Part shown: positions 17,143-26,544 of the stretch, one piece after another
How positions within the stretch are numbered: position 1 is the stretch's first letter
Layout: each line of letters starts with the position of its first letter
From: Diaminobutyricibacter sp. McL0608
GTDB lineage: Bacteria > Actinomycetota > Actinomycetes > Actinomycetales > Microbacteriaceae
Assembly (NCBI RefSeq): GCF_039613825.1
Contig: NZ_CP154826.1
Coordinates: 3,534,001 to 3,598,000 of the forward strand
Direction of reading: 5' to 3'
DNA length: 64,000 bases
Program-made: the position numbers and the translations under genes
The notes under the pieces: model-generated
Seen by the model: only the letters and a program-made list of their open reading frames with translations
What the model was told of the DNA's origin: nothing
The model's database searches: none

Positions 17143-18639
17143 ATGACCCTCGCGAGCACCGGAACAGTCATCGAGGTCGAGACCCGCGCGGGACGCGTGC
17201 GCGGCGCATGGCGAGGCACGCCTGGTGAGGGCGGCGCCTCGGCGGCCTTCCTCGGCATCCCTTTCGCAGAACCCCCGGTCGGCGACCTGCGCTTCGCAGC
17301 TCCGATGCCCAAGCGCCCGTGGGAGGGCACGCTCGACGCGCTCGAGTATGCGCCGACGGCCCAGCGCGGCGACCCCGGGGTGACGCTGATCCCCGAGCCG
17401 AGCATCCCCGGCGACTCCACCCTCAACGTCAACGTCTTCACCCCGGCGCCCGGGAAGACCACGGCGCTCCCGGTGCTGGTATACATCCACGGCGGCGGCT
17501 ATTTCGCCGGCTCGCCTGCGAGCCCCTGGTACGACGGCGCCGCCTTCAACCGCGACGGTGTGGTGACGGTCTCGATCTCGTATCGCCTCGGCTTCGACGG
17601 ATTCGGCTGGATCGAGGATGCTCCGCTCAACCGCGGAGTGCTCGACTGGATGCTCGCACTCGAGTGGGTGCGCGACAACATCGCGGCGTTCGGCGGAGAC
17701 CCGGCGCGTGTCACGATCGCGGGCCAGTCCGCCGGCGGCGGGGCGGTTCTCACCCTCCTCGGGATGCCCGCAGCGCAGCCGCTCTTCGAGGCTGTCTACT
17801 GCATTTCGGGTGCGGCCGCCGACGTCTCGGTCGACGAGGCGGAAGCGTTCGGCAGGCGACTGGCGGAGGCCGGCGGCGTGACGCCTGACCGTGCCGGGCT
17901 CTCCTCGCTCAGCGAAGAGCGCGTGCTCGAACTGCAGAAACAGCTCACGGCGCCCGCCGAAGGCGGCAACCCGCTCGACGGACTCCGTCAGTTCGTCGAC
18001 GGAGGGCTCACGCTCGGTCCCGTCATCGACGGCGACCTGGTTCCGCTGAAGACGGTGGATGCGATCCGGTCCGGAATCGGGGCGGACAAGCCCCTTGTCC
18101 TCGGCGCGACCGACGACGAGTTCTCGATGATCCTCAGCGAGGCGAAGGACAAACTCCGCTGGATCCCGTCCCGCTACCTGCTCGGCAAGGTGGGGCTCAC
18201 CGGCAAGGCCCGCTCGGCTTACGTCGCGGCGAACCGCACGGTCGCGAAGAAAGGGACGGCCGCGATCGTCGGCCGCTACCTCACCGACCGGATGTTCCGC
18301 ACCCTCGCGCTGCGAATCATCCACGCCCGAGGCGAAGCCCCCACCTGGCTCTACCGGTTCTCCTGGACATCGCCGACGTTCGGCATGGCCGTGCACTGCA
18401 TCGACGTGCCGTTCTTCTTCGACTGCCTCGCGGCCGACAAGGTCGACGCCATCGCCGGCGACCACCCGCCGCAGTCCCTCGCCGACGCCGTGCATGCGGG
18501 AGCCGTGAACTTCATCACGACCGGCGACCCGGGCTGGCCGAGGTACACGGCCGCCTCTGGCGAGACCCGCGTCTACGACGACCCGTCGACTGTGATCCGC
18601 GACGGCTATGCCGAGGTCGCCTCGCTCCTCCCGAGCTGA
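17143..18639 (+). CDS. Carboxylesterase, type B family
   Basis: A 498-residue alpha/beta hydrolase. AAGGAG at 17131-17136 fixes ATG 17143. FLGIPFAEPPVGDLRF near the N-terminus and VLVYIHGGGYFAGS (oxyanion-hole HGGG, about residues 109-122) are type B landmarks. The nucleophile elbow is GQSAGG with Ser196, with Gln in place of the usual Glu. His418 in AVHCIDVPFFF is the candidate catalytic histidine. No signal peptide is present, so it is cytoplasmic. It probably hydrolyses small aliphatic or aromatic esters. A strong hairpin downstream separates it from the TetR gene. Confidence 0.9.
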   Translation: MTLASTGTVIEVETRAGRVRGAWRGTPGEGGASAAFLGIPFAEPPVGDLRFAAPMPKRPWEGTLDALEYAPTAQRGDPGVTLIPEPSIPGDSTLNVNVFTPAPGKTTALPVLVYIHGGGYFAGSPASPWYDGAAFNRDGVVTVSISYRLGFDGFGWIEDAPLNRGVLDWMLALEWVRDNIAAFGGDPARVTIAGQSAGGGAVLTLLGMPAAQPLFEAVYCISGAAADVSVDEAEAFGRRLAEAGGVTPDRAGLSSLSEERVLELQKQLTAPAEGGNPLDGLRQFVDGGLTLGPVIDGDLVPLKTVDAIRSGIGADKPLVLGATDDEFSMILSEAKDKLRWIPSRYLLGKVGLTGKARSAYVAANRTVAKKGTAAIVGRYLTDRMFRTLALRIIHARGEAPTWLYRFSWTSPTFGMAVHCIDVPFFFDCLAADKVDAIAGDHPPQSLADAVHAGAVNFITTGDPGWPRYTAASGETRVYDDPSTVIRDGYAEVASLLPS

Positions 18640-18671
18640 CCCCGTCCCACCCAATCGCGCACGCGGATCCA

Positions 18672-18722
18672 TTTGCCGAAGAACGACGTTCCGGGTCGAA
18701 GGCGACGTCGTTCTTTGGCGAA
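18672..18722. terminator. Hairpin terminator between carboxylesterase and TetR genes
   Basis: Arms at 18672-18689 and 18705-18722 (AAGAACGACGT core on the left, ACGTCGTTCTT on the right) pair almost perfectly. They serve two convergent genes. Confidence 0.8.
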
Positions 18723-18751
18723 CGGATGGGCGCAGCGGAGGCGGGAGCGCG

Positions 18752-19423
18752 CTACTTCGCGGCCGAACGGCTCGCCGACTCGATGATGCGCTCGACCCCG
18801 AAGCGGAAGATGTCCTGGTCCTGCAGGGCCTGGATCTCGCTCGCGACCGCTGCGATGTGGGGCTGCCTCGACGGGTCGACCAGGAGCGGGCCCTCGAGCC
18901 AGGGGCTCGGCTGGGAGAGCGGGTCGGCGTGGTCGCTGCGGCCGCGCGCGATCCCGGCCGCCTCCGACAGCACGTAGGAGGCGTAGAACGCGTAGTGCTG
19001 CACGAGCTCGTCCCCGGCCAGGCCGGCCTCGGAGAAGGCCGACAGGATGCACTCGATCGTGTCGGTCTCGGCCGGTCCGTTGGTCGTGAGCACCGTGGCC
19101 TCGATGGCGATCGACGGAAAGGCGACGAATTCCACGAGCGTCCCCGTCGCGAGGTCGAGGAGCCGCGTGCGCCAGTCTGCCGAGAAGTCGACCCGCGCGA
19201 TGACGCGGGCCAGCACCTCGTCGAGGAGGGCCTCCATCAGCGCCTGCTTGCTCGGGAAATAGCGGTAGACGGCCGTCGGGTTGGCCCCGAGCAGCCCTCC
19301 GATGTTGCGCACGGACACGCTCGCCGTGTCGGCACGGGCGCCCAGTTCCAGGCCGGCCCGAATGACCGCGTCCCGGCTCAGCCGAGCACGCGTCGCTGCT
19401 CCCGGTACTCGCGCTTCCGTCAT
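18752..19423 (-). CDS. TetR/AcrR-family transcriptional regulator
   Basis: A 223-residue regulator starting at ATG 19423, with GAGGAAAC just upstream. The N-terminal helix-turn-helix is clear: RDAVIRAGLELG, then VSVRNIGGLLGANPTAVYRYFPSKQALMEALL split over residues about 36-67, with YRYFPSK as the recognition-helix signature. The C-terminal ligand-binding half is family-variable. It is divergent from the amidohydrolase/peptide-transport operon, with a perfect palindrome in the shared spacer (19505-19521). It most likely represses itself and that operon until a ligand, perhaps an amide or peptide, is bound. Confidence 0.9.
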   Translation of the reverse strand: MTEARVPGAATRARLSRDAVIRAGLELGARADTASVSVRNIGGLLGANPTAVYRYFPSKQALMEALLDEVLARVIARVDFSADWRTRLLDLATGTLVEFVAFPSIAIEATVLTTNGPAETDTIECILSAFSEAGLAGDELVQHYAFYASYVLSEAAGIARGRSDHADPLSQPSPWLEGPLLVDPSRQPHIAAVASEIQALQDQDIFRFGVERIIESASRSAAK

Positions 19424-19504
19424 TGTTTCCTCGCGTTCAGCCTGATCGGCGGCCCGCTTGCCGGTCCACTCGATCCGCGACCACTCTAAGCGAGGATACG
19501 GTGT

Positions 19505-19521
19505 TGTCAACACTGTTGACA
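19505..19521. promoter_or_regulatory. TetR operator palindrome overlapping both divergent -35 boxes
   Basis: TGTCAACA-C-TGTTGACA is a perfect 8+1+8 palindrome. Rightward, TTGACA (19516-19521) has TAGCAT 18 bases on (19540-19545). Leftward, the complementary TTGACA (19510-19505) has TAGAGT 16 bases on. One bound dimer would block both promoters. Confidence 0.8.
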
Positions 19522-19588
19522 GCACGTACGACACGCGGATAGCATCCTCAACAATTCCGATTCGACGACGAACGAACGAGGTGCTCAC

Positions 19589-21241
19589 GTGACAGAAGCC
19601 GACACGGTCCTGACGGGCGGTGCGATTTTCACCGGCTCCGGCCATCCACTCGACGGCTTTGCCGTCATCATCCGCGACGGCCGCATCCTGGACGTCGTGC
19701 CCGAGCAGCAGGCGCACGCGCACACCGGCGCATCCACCAGGGTCGTCGACCTGGACGGCGCGCTCGTCGCGCCCGGCTTCCAGGATGCGCACGTCCACCC
19801 GGTCGGCGCTGGCATCGAGCTCCTCCAGTGCAACCTCACCGAAGCGGAGGATGCGGACGACGCGCTCCGCAGGATCGGCGAATACGCGACGGCGAACCCC
19901 GACGGCTGGATCCTCGGCGGCGGCTGGTCGATGGACCACTTCGCGGGAGGCGCCCCGACCCGCACCGCCCTCGACGCAGTGGTCGGCGACCGCCCCGTCT
20001 TCCTGAGCAGCCGCGACCACCACAGCATCTGGGCGAGCACGAGCGCCATCCGCCTGGCCGGTGTCGACGAGACCACTCCAGACCCGGTCGACGGTCGCAT
20101 CGAGCGCGAGTCCGGCGGCTTCCCCGCGGGGACCTTCCACGAAGGCGCGGCCGACCTCTTCGCTGCCGTGCGGCCCGTGAACGACGACGACCTCAGCTAC
20201 GCCGGCCTCCTCAAGGCTCAGGACGAGCTCCTGAAGCTCGGCATCACCGGCTGGCAGGATGCGATGATCGGCTCTGCGGCGGGCCTCAGCGAGAACCTCG
20301 GCGCCTACCTCCGCGCGGTCGACGAGGGCACGCTCGTCGCCCATGTCGTCGGTGCCCAGTGGTGGTCGCGCTCCGAGGGCGCCGAGCAGGTCGCGACGAT
20401 GATCGCGCGCCGGGACGAGGTCGCCGCTCTCCGCTCCGACCGGTTCCAGATCGGCACCGTGAAGATCATGGTCGACGGGGTCGCGGAGAACCACACGGCA
20501 GCCATGAAGGCGCCGTACCGGGATGCGCACGGTCACGACACGGACAACGCCGGCCTCTCCTTCATCGACCCCGGCCTTCTCCGCGGTTATGTGACGGCAC
20601 TCGACCGCGAGGGCTTCCAGGTGCATTTCCACGCGCTCGGCGACCGCGCCGTTCAGGAGGCACTGGATGCGGTCGAAGCGGCACGCGAGGCGAACGGGCC
20701 GTCCGACGGGCGCCACCACCTCGCGCACCTGCAGGTCGTCAGCGAGGACGACGCCGCCCGCTTCGCCACCCTCGACGCGACAGCCAATCTCCAGGCGCTC
20801 TGGGCCTGCCACGAACCGCAGCTCGACACTCTGACACTGCCCTTCCTCCAGGAGGGCGCCGTGAACCGCCAGTACCCGTTCGGCGATCTCGCGCGCAACG
20901 GAGCGCGGCTCGCCGCGGGAAGCGACTGGCCGGTCTCAAGCGCCAACCCGGTCGAGGCCATCCACATCGCCGTCAACCGGGTCTCCCCCGGCAGCGGCGA
21001 CGAGCCGCTCGGCGGCGCGCACCAGCGCATCAACCTCTCCACCGCGTTCGCCGCCTACACCTCGGGTTCGGCGTACGTGAACCACCGCGACCACGACACC
21101 GGCCGGATCGCAGCCGGCTACCTCGCGAATCTGGTCGTCCTCGACCCGAACCCGTTCGCGGTGCCGGCGGAGGACATCCACCGATCCGAAGTCGTCTCGA
21201 CCTGGGTAGAGGGCGAACCCGTCTACACGCGCGCGGACTGA
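19589..21241 (+). CDS. Amidohydrolase family protein (YtcJ-like)
   Basis: A 550-residue metal-dependent hydrolase of the amidohydrolase-3/YtcJ group starting at GTG 19589. The N-terminal beta-sandwich reads VLTGGAIFTGSG. Metal ligands HxH are His68 and His70 in DAHVHP. FHALGDRAV (about residues 351-359) and GSDWPVS (about 447-453, holding the catalytic Asp) are the other family boxes, and the C-terminus GRIAAGYLANLVVLD returns to the sandwich domain. Members deacylate N-acyl or N-formyl compounds or hydrolyse cyclic amides. The gene leads an operon with an oligopeptide ABC transporter, so the transporter probably imports its substrate. Control is by the divergent TetR regulator. Confidence 0.88.
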   Translation: MTEADTVLTGGAIFTGSGHPLDGFAVIIRDGRILDVVPEQQAHAHTGASTRVVDLDGALVAPGFQDAHVHPVGAGIELLQCNLTEAEDADDALRRIGEYATANPDGWILGGGWSMDHFAGGAPTRTALDAVVGDRPVFLSSRDHHSIWASTSAIRLAGVDETTPDPVDGRIERESGGFPAGTFHEGAADLFAAVRPVNDDDLSYAGLLKAQDELLKLGITGWQDAMIGSAAGLSENLGAYLRAVDEGTLVAHVVGAQWWSRSEGAEQVATMIARRDEVAALRSDRFQIGTVKIMVDGVAENHTAAMKAPYRDAHGHDTDNAGLSFIDPGLLRGYVTALDREGFQVHFHALGDRAVQEALDAVEAAREANGPSDGRHHLAHLQVVSEDDAARFATLDATANLQALWACHEPQLDTLTLPFLQEGAVNRQYPFGDLARNGARLAAGSDWPVSSANPVEAIHIAVNRVSPGSGDEPLGGAHQRINLSTAFAAYTSGSAYVNHRDHDTGRIAAGYLANLVVLDPNPFAVPAEDIHRSEVVSTWVEGEPVYTRAD

Positions 21242-21279
21242 AACATCCCCCTCCCTTCCCCCACAGCAAGGAGCGCACC

Positions 21280-22938
21280 ATGACCTCATCCCACCCGAAC
21301 CGGCACCGCCGGCGCGCAGCGGCCGTCGCCGGCGCCCTCAGCGCGGGCCTCTTGCTCGCCGCCTGCTCACCGCAGACCGCGCAGCAGACCAGCTCCGAGC
21401 ATCCCGCCTACAAACTGACCACGCAGACGGCCGCGCCGAAGGGCGACATCGACTCGTTCACCTGGGCCGTCTACGCCGAACCGTACTCGCTCGACTACAC
21501 GCACGCGTTCGACTACCCGGACAACCAGGTGCTGGCGAACGTCTGCGAGTCGCTGCTGCGGCTGAACCCGGACTGGACCCTGTCACCCGGGCTCGCGAAG
21601 TCGTTCAGCCACCCGTCGCCGACGACCTGGGTGTACGAGCTGCGGGACGGCGTGACCTTCCACGACGGCACCCCGATGACGGCCGCGGATGCGGTCGCCT
21701 CGATGAACCGCCACCTCGACCCGGCCGTCGGCTCGTCCTGGTATTCGGTGTACCAGAACGTCTCGTCGATCAAGGAGACCGGGCCGATGGAGGTCACGGT
21801 GACCACGTCGAAGCCGGATTCGCAATTCAACCTGGCGATGGGCGGCTCCGCGGGCGTCGTCGAATCGGCGGCGACACTGAAGGCGAAGGGTGTCGACTAC
21901 GGCAACTCGACCGGTGGAGTCAACTGCACCGGCCCGTTCGAGTTCACCTCGTGGAAGTCGGGAGAGTCGATCACGCTCACCCGCTACGCGAACTACTGGG
22001 ACTCGAAGCTCACGGCGAAGGCGGGCAAGGTCACGTTCCTGTTCATGAACGACTCGACCGCGCGCACCAACGCCCTGAAGTCGGGCCAGGTCGACGGCAG
22101 CTGGATGATCCCGATGGATGCGGTCGACCAGCTCAAGAGCACCAGTACGGGTTCCGGCGGCCTCTACTTCGGCCTCAACACTGCCGTCAACAGTCTCATC
22201 GTCGGCAACCTCAAGGGGCCGCTCGGCGACGTCAACGTGCGCAAGGCCCTTCTGATGGCGCTCGACCGCCAGGGCATCGTGAACGCAGCGGTCAAGGGCT
22301 ACGGCACCGTCACGAACGCGCTCACGACCCGCTCGGTGTGGGCGGGTGCCAGCAAGGATGCGCTCGCGAAAGCGTTCGACGGACTCCAGAAGTATCCGTA
22401 CGACGTGAAGGCGGCCAAGGCACTCGTCGAGAAGGCCGGCGCGGCAGGCAAGCAGATCGTCATCAGGACGTCGCCGGTCGGCTCCGACTTCAGTGTGGTC
22501 GCCCAGGCGACTGCGGCGGCCGCTGAGTCGATCGGGCTCAAAGCAAAGATCGACACGGTGACGCCGAACGCGTACACGACCCTCTTCACCGACCCGAACG
22601 CGCGAGCCGGCGCCGACCTCTGGTACACGTCGTGGTACCTCTCGTCTCCCGACCCGCTGGAGATGTACTCCGTGCTCCGCACCGGCGACTACAGCAACTA
22701 CGGCAACTGGTCCGACCCGACCTTCGACAAGACCGTGAACGAAGCGGCGGCGATCGACGACCCGGCGGCGCGTTCCGAGCAGTCTGCCGAAGCGCAGCGC
22801 ATCGCCAACGACCAGCTGCCCTGGCTGCCGCTGTTCGAAGCGCCGATGTCGGTCTACCTCGGAAAGCACATCACCGGCGTCCAGCCGTCGGTCGCCTTCC
22901 TCTACTACCCGTGGGCGGCCACCATTGGCGCTCGGTGA
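21280..22938 (+). CDS. Peptide ABC transporter substrate-binding lipoprotein
   Basis: A 552-residue family 5 (DppA/OppA) solute-binding protein. AAGGAG at 21268-21273 fixes ATG 21280. The signal has Arg-rich RHRRRAA, a hydrophobic core, and lipobox LLAAC with lipidated Cys29. LNPDWTLSPGLAKSF and VTFHDGTPMTAADAVASM are the SBP_bac_5 signatures; VNVRKALLMALDRQ is another. It is anchored outside the membrane and delivers di/oligopeptides or related amides to the permeases that follow. It lies 38 bases after the amidohydrolase stop, within the same operon. Confidence 0.92.
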   Translation: MTSSHPNRHRRRAAAVAGALSAGLLLAACSPQTAQQTSSEHPAYKLTTQTAAPKGDIDSFTWAVYAEPYSLDYTHAFDYPDNQVLANVCESLLRLNPDWTLSPGLAKSFSHPSPTTWVYELRDGVTFHDGTPMTAADAVASMNRHLDPAVGSSWYSVYQNVSSIKETGPMEVTVTTSKPDSQFNLAMGGSAGVVESAATLKAKGVDYGNSTGGVNCTGPFEFTSWKSGESITLTRYANYWDSKLTAKAGKVTFLFMNDSTARTNALKSGQVDGSWMIPMDAVDQLKSTSTGSGGLYFGLNTAVNSLIVGNLKGPLGDVNVRKALLMALDRQGIVNAAVKGYGTVTNALTTRSVWAGASKDALAKAFDGLQKYPYDVKAAKALVEKAGAAGKQIVIRTSPVGSDFSVVAQATAAAAESIGLKAKIDTVTPNAYTTLFTDPNARAGADLWYTSWYLSSPDPLEMYSVLRTGDYSNYGNWSDPTFDKTVNEAAAIDDPAARSEQSAEAQRIANDQLPWLPLFEAPMSVYLGKHITGVQPSVAFLYYPWAATIGAR

Positions 22939-23023
22939 AGCCGGCGTCGGCCGGTCGGTGCGCGATAGGGCGCGCGCCGGCCGGTCGGCGCTCCGGGGGG
23001 CGCGGCGGCGCGGCGGCGGTTCG

Positions 23024-23980
23024 ATGACCGTCGCCCGCCGGGTGCTCGGCAAACTCGGCTCCCTGCTGCTCACCCTGTTCCTCGCATCCCTGCTGGTCTT
23101 CTTCTCGCGGTTCCTGGTGCCAGGGAATCCGATCGACTTCCTGCTCCGCGGCCGCCATCCGAACCCGCAGGCGATCGCCGACCTGACGAAGCAGTACGGA
23201 CTCGATCTCCCGCCCTGGCAGCAGTACGTCACTTGGGTCACAGGGATCCTGCACGGCGACTTCGGGCGCTCCCTCCAATACCGCCAGGATGTCTCCACGG
23301 TCATCGGCGAGCGCATCCCGGTGACCTTCGGCCTGGTGATCATGGCCGGCCTCATGATCACGATCGTCGGGCTCGCCGCCGGAATCGTCGCCGCGCTCTA
23401 CAAGGGGCGGATGCTCGACCGCGCCATCCTGGTCGGGCTCACCGTGCTCGCCGCGATCCCGTCGTTCGTCGGGTCGATCGTGCTCATCTCGATCTTCGCG
23501 GTCCAGCTCGGCTGGTTCCCGTCGTTCGGCTCCGGCGACGGATTCTTCGACACGATCTACCACCTGATCCTGCCGTCGATCGCGCTGGCCATCGTCTTCA
23601 TCGTGCTCATCGGCAAGGTGACCAGGACCTCTATGGTCGACCAGCTCGGCCGGGAGCACGTCGAGGTCGCGACCAGCCGCGGGCTCACCCGGGCCACGGT
23701 CATCCGCCGGCACGTGCTGCGCAACGCGATCGGACCCATCCTGACGGTGAGCGGCGTGCTCGTCGCGGGCCTGCTCGTCGCCAGCACGATCGTCGAGTCG
23801 GCGTTCGGACTGGCCGGGATCGGCTCGCTGCTCGTGCAGTCCGTCGACCGGCTCGACTTTCCGGTGGTGCAGGCGATCGTCCTCCTCGTCGTCACCGCCT
23901 TCGTCGTCGTCAACGCGATCGTCGACATCCTCGAACCCGTGGTCGACCCCCGATCAGCAGCTGGAGCCGGTGCCCGATGA
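23024..23980 (+). CDS. Peptide ABC transporter permease, DppB type
   Basis: About 318 residues from ATG 23024; upstream in-frame GTG 22958 and TTG 22925 would add a charged, Gly/Arg-rich segment that does not look membrane-like, so the ATG is preferred. Six membrane segments are visible. The DppB layout is clear: an N-terminal helix, LVPGNPIDFLL, a periplasmic LTKQYGLDLPPWQQYVTW region, and the EAA loop EVATSRGLTRATVIRRHVL. It pairs with the DppC-type protein, whose start overlaps its stop (ATGA). Confidence 0.9.
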   Translation: MTVARRVLGKLGSLLLTLFLASLLVFFSRFLVPGNPIDFLLRGRHPNPQAIADLTKQYGLDLPPWQQYVTWVTGILHGDFGRSLQYRQDVSTVIGERIPVTFGLVIMAGLMITIVGLAAGIVAALYKGRMLDRAILVGLTVLAAIPSFVGSIVLISIFAVQLGWFPSFGSGDGFFDTIYHLILPSIALAIVFIVLIGKVTRTSMVDQLGREHVEVATSRGLTRATVIRRHVLRNAIGPILTVSGVLVAGLLVASTIVESAFGLAGIGSLLVQSVDRLDFPVVQAIVLLVVTAFVVVNAIVDILEPVVDPRSAAGAGAR

Positions 23981-24837
23981 CAACACCCACCATGGCCGTG
24001 AAGGTGCTCCGCGCATCCCGTGCCCACCGACCGGCACTCAGCTGGACCATCAGCCTCTCGATCATCGCGATCATGACCCTTGCCGCGGTATTCGCCCCGC
24101 TGATCGCACCCTACGACCCCGACCACATCGATTTCGCCGCCATCTACGCGTCGCCGAGTCCCGCTCACTGGCTCGGCGCGGATGCCCTCGGCCGCGACAC
24201 CCTGAGTCGCCTGATCTTCGGCGCACGCACGGCACTTCTCGGACCGCTCATCGTCGTGATCGCCTCGACGTTCGCGGGCATCCTGCTCGGCCTGCTGGCC
24301 GCCTGGCGCGGCGGCTGGATCGACGCCGTGCTCGGAAGGGTGTTCGACGTGCTGTTCGCCTTCCCGTCGCTGCTGATCGCGATCATGGCCGTCGCCCTCT
24401 TCGGCAAAGGCCTGGTCGCGCCCGTGATCGCGATGAGCATCGCGTACGCGCCGTTCGTCGCCCGGCTCACCCGGTCGCTCGTGCTCGCCGAACGCAACCG
24501 TCCCTACGTGTCCGCCTATCGGGTGCAAGGCTTCTCGGGCGGATGGATCGCCCTCCGCCGCGTGCTGCCCAACGTCTCCCCGATCGTCGGGGCGCAGTCG
24601 ACCTTGAACTTCGGCTACGTGCTTGCCGAGCTCGCGGGCCTGTCCTTCCTCGGCCTCGGCGTGCAGGCGCCGACCGCCGACTGGGGCGCCATGATCAACG
24701 AGGCGCAGGCCGGGATCGTCGGAGGACATTTCCTGCCCGCGATCGTGCCCGCCATCGCGGTCGTGATCGTCGTCGTCGCCGTCAACATCGTCGGCGAAGA
24801 TCTCTCAGACCGCATCGGAGGCGGATCAGCCGCATGA
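23977..24837 (+). CDS. Peptide ABC transporter permease, DppC type
   Basis: A 286-residue inner-membrane permease translationally coupled to the DppB-type gene (ATG 23977 overlaps its TGA). APYDPDHIDFAAIYASPSP and HWLGADALGRDTLSRLIFG (about residues 67-85) are classic DppC/OppC signatures. The EAA motif region RVQGFSGGWIALRRVLPN contacts the ATPase. About five to six membrane helices are visible, ending in the DLSDRIGGG tail. The stop overlaps the start of the ATPase gene (24834). Confidence 0.92.
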   Translation: MTTPTMAVKVLRASRAHRPALSWTISLSIIAIMTLAAVFAPLIAPYDPDHIDFAAIYASPSPAHWLGADALGRDTLSRLIFGARTALLGPLIVVIASTFAGILLGLLAAWRGGWIDAVLGRVFDVLFAFPSLLIAIMAVALFGKGLVAPVIAMSIAYAPFVARLTRSLVLAERNRPYVSAYRVQGFSGGWIALRRVLPNVSPIVGAQSTLNFGYVLAELAGLSFLGLGVQAPTADWGAMINEAQAGIVGGHFLPAIVPAIAVVIVVVAVNIVGEDLSDRIGGGSAA

Positions 24838-26478
24838 CGCTCCTCGACATCTCACACTTCACGCTCGGTCTCCCGACGGGGGCGCGGCTGCTGCACGACG
24901 TTTCCCTCCGGGTCGGCGACGGCGAGACCGTCGGTCTGGTCGGCGAATCCGGTTCGGGCAAGTCGCTCACGGCACGCGCGGTGCTGGGGCTCCTGCCTGA
25001 CGGCGCGACGACCGAGGGGTCGGTGCGGCTCGAAGGCACCGAGGTGCTCGGTGCGTCGCGGCGTACGCTGCTGCAGCTGCGGCGGTCTCGGGCGGCGATG
25101 ATCTTCCAGGATCCCCGCGCAGGCATCAACCCGATGCGCACACTCGGCGACCATCTCACGGAGGGGCTGCGTCTCGGCGAGGGGTGGTCAGCATCCGCCG
25201 CCCGTGAGCGTGCGATCGACCTGCTTCACGCGGTGCGCCTGCCGCGACCGGAAGAGCACCTGCGCCAATATCCGCACGAATTCTCGGGCGGGATGCTGCA
25301 GCGGGTGATGATCGCGGGCGCGCTGGCGGGATCGCCGCAGCTTCTCGTCTGCGATGAGCCCACGACTGCGCTGGATGTGACCACCCAGGCGGAGATCATC
25401 TCGGTTCTCACCGAACAGCGCGCGGCGCGCGGCATGGGGATGCTCTTCATCACCCACGACCTCAACCTGGCCGCGTCGATCTGCGACCGCGTCTACGTGA
25501 TGAACGCGGGGCGCATCGTGGAGGACGGGGATGCGCGACAGGTGTTCCTGCATCCGCGCGCGGAATACACGCGGCGGCTGGTTGCGGCGACGCCGACGCT
25601 CGCGGGCGATGCTCCGGTGCTGGATGCGGGCGTGATGGCGGCGGATCCTGTGCAGGCGGGCACGGCGTCGGCGACCGTGGCGGATGCTCGGGCGGGCGCT
25701 GCTCCGATGCTCGACGTGCGCGCACTGTCGAAGACATACAACCCGCGCGGCAAGGAACCCGTCCACGCGGTGATCGACACGTCGATCACCGTTCCGGCAG
25801 GCGAAGCGCTCGGCGTCGTGGGCGAATCAGGGTCGGGAAAGTCGACGCTGGCCCGCATGATCGTCGGCCTCGAGCATCCCGATGCCGGTGACATCCGCGT
25901 GGACGGCGTCGAACGGACCGCCCGCCCGCACCCGCACCGAACGACTCGCGCACGCGCGCAGCGTGCAGATGGTCTTCCAGGATCCGTACCTTTCACTCGA
26001 CCCGCGCATCACCGCAGGGCGTGCGATCGAGGACGCGCTGCGCCTCCATTCGACGCTCTCGTCGCGGGATGCACGCATCCGCGCCCTGACCCTGCTCGAC
26101 CAGGTCGGACTCGGTGAGAAGCACGCGCAGGCGCAACCGCGCACCCTTTCCGGCGGTCAGCGCCAACGCGTCGCGATCGCCCGTGCCCTCGCGATCGAGC
26201 CGGAAGTGCTGGTCATGGACGAAGCGACCAGCGCACTCGACGTCTCGGTGCAGGCACAGGTGCTCGATGTCGTCTCCGAGATCCGGCGCGCACGGCACCT
26301 CACCGTGCTGTTCATCAGCCACGACCTCGCTGTCGTGCGACGCGTCTGCGAGAGCACCGTCGTCATGCGGCGCGGCGAGATCGTGGAACGCGGAACGACC
26401 GACGCGATCCTGCGCAACCCCCAGCATCCGTATACGCGGCTGCTGATCGACTCGGTCCCGGCCGGGGCGCAGGCGTAG
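24834..26478 (+). pseudogene. Fused dual-domain peptide ABC ATPase (DppD-DppF type), split by a frameshift
   Basis: The first frame encodes a complete ATPase domain (Walker A GESGSGKS at residues 38-45; signature FSGGM; DEPTTALDVT) and continues into a second domain with its own Walker A at about 330-337. After GDIRVDGVERTA (about 25910-25920) the frame loses homology and stops at 26117. The missing part (VQMVFQDPYLSLDPR, LSGGQRQRVAIARAL, DEATSALDVS) continues in the +1 frame to 26478. One extra base, probably a C in the C/G-run at about 25918-25935, explains it. A sequencing or assembly error, a real inactivating mutation, or programmed frameshifting are all possible. If intact, it would energise both permeases. 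Confidence 0.82.
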
Positions 26479-26544
26479 CGCAGCGGCGCGGGAGACCGCG
26501 CGGCACCCGCGAAATGTTCGAAAAGTCGGATTCGCGCCGCAGAG

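Noticed and set aside
19828-21279. Long upstream extension of the substrate-binding protein frame
   Set aside because: It overlaps the amidohydrolase in another frame and is Arg/Pro-rich without motifs; the lipoprotein signal begins at 21280.
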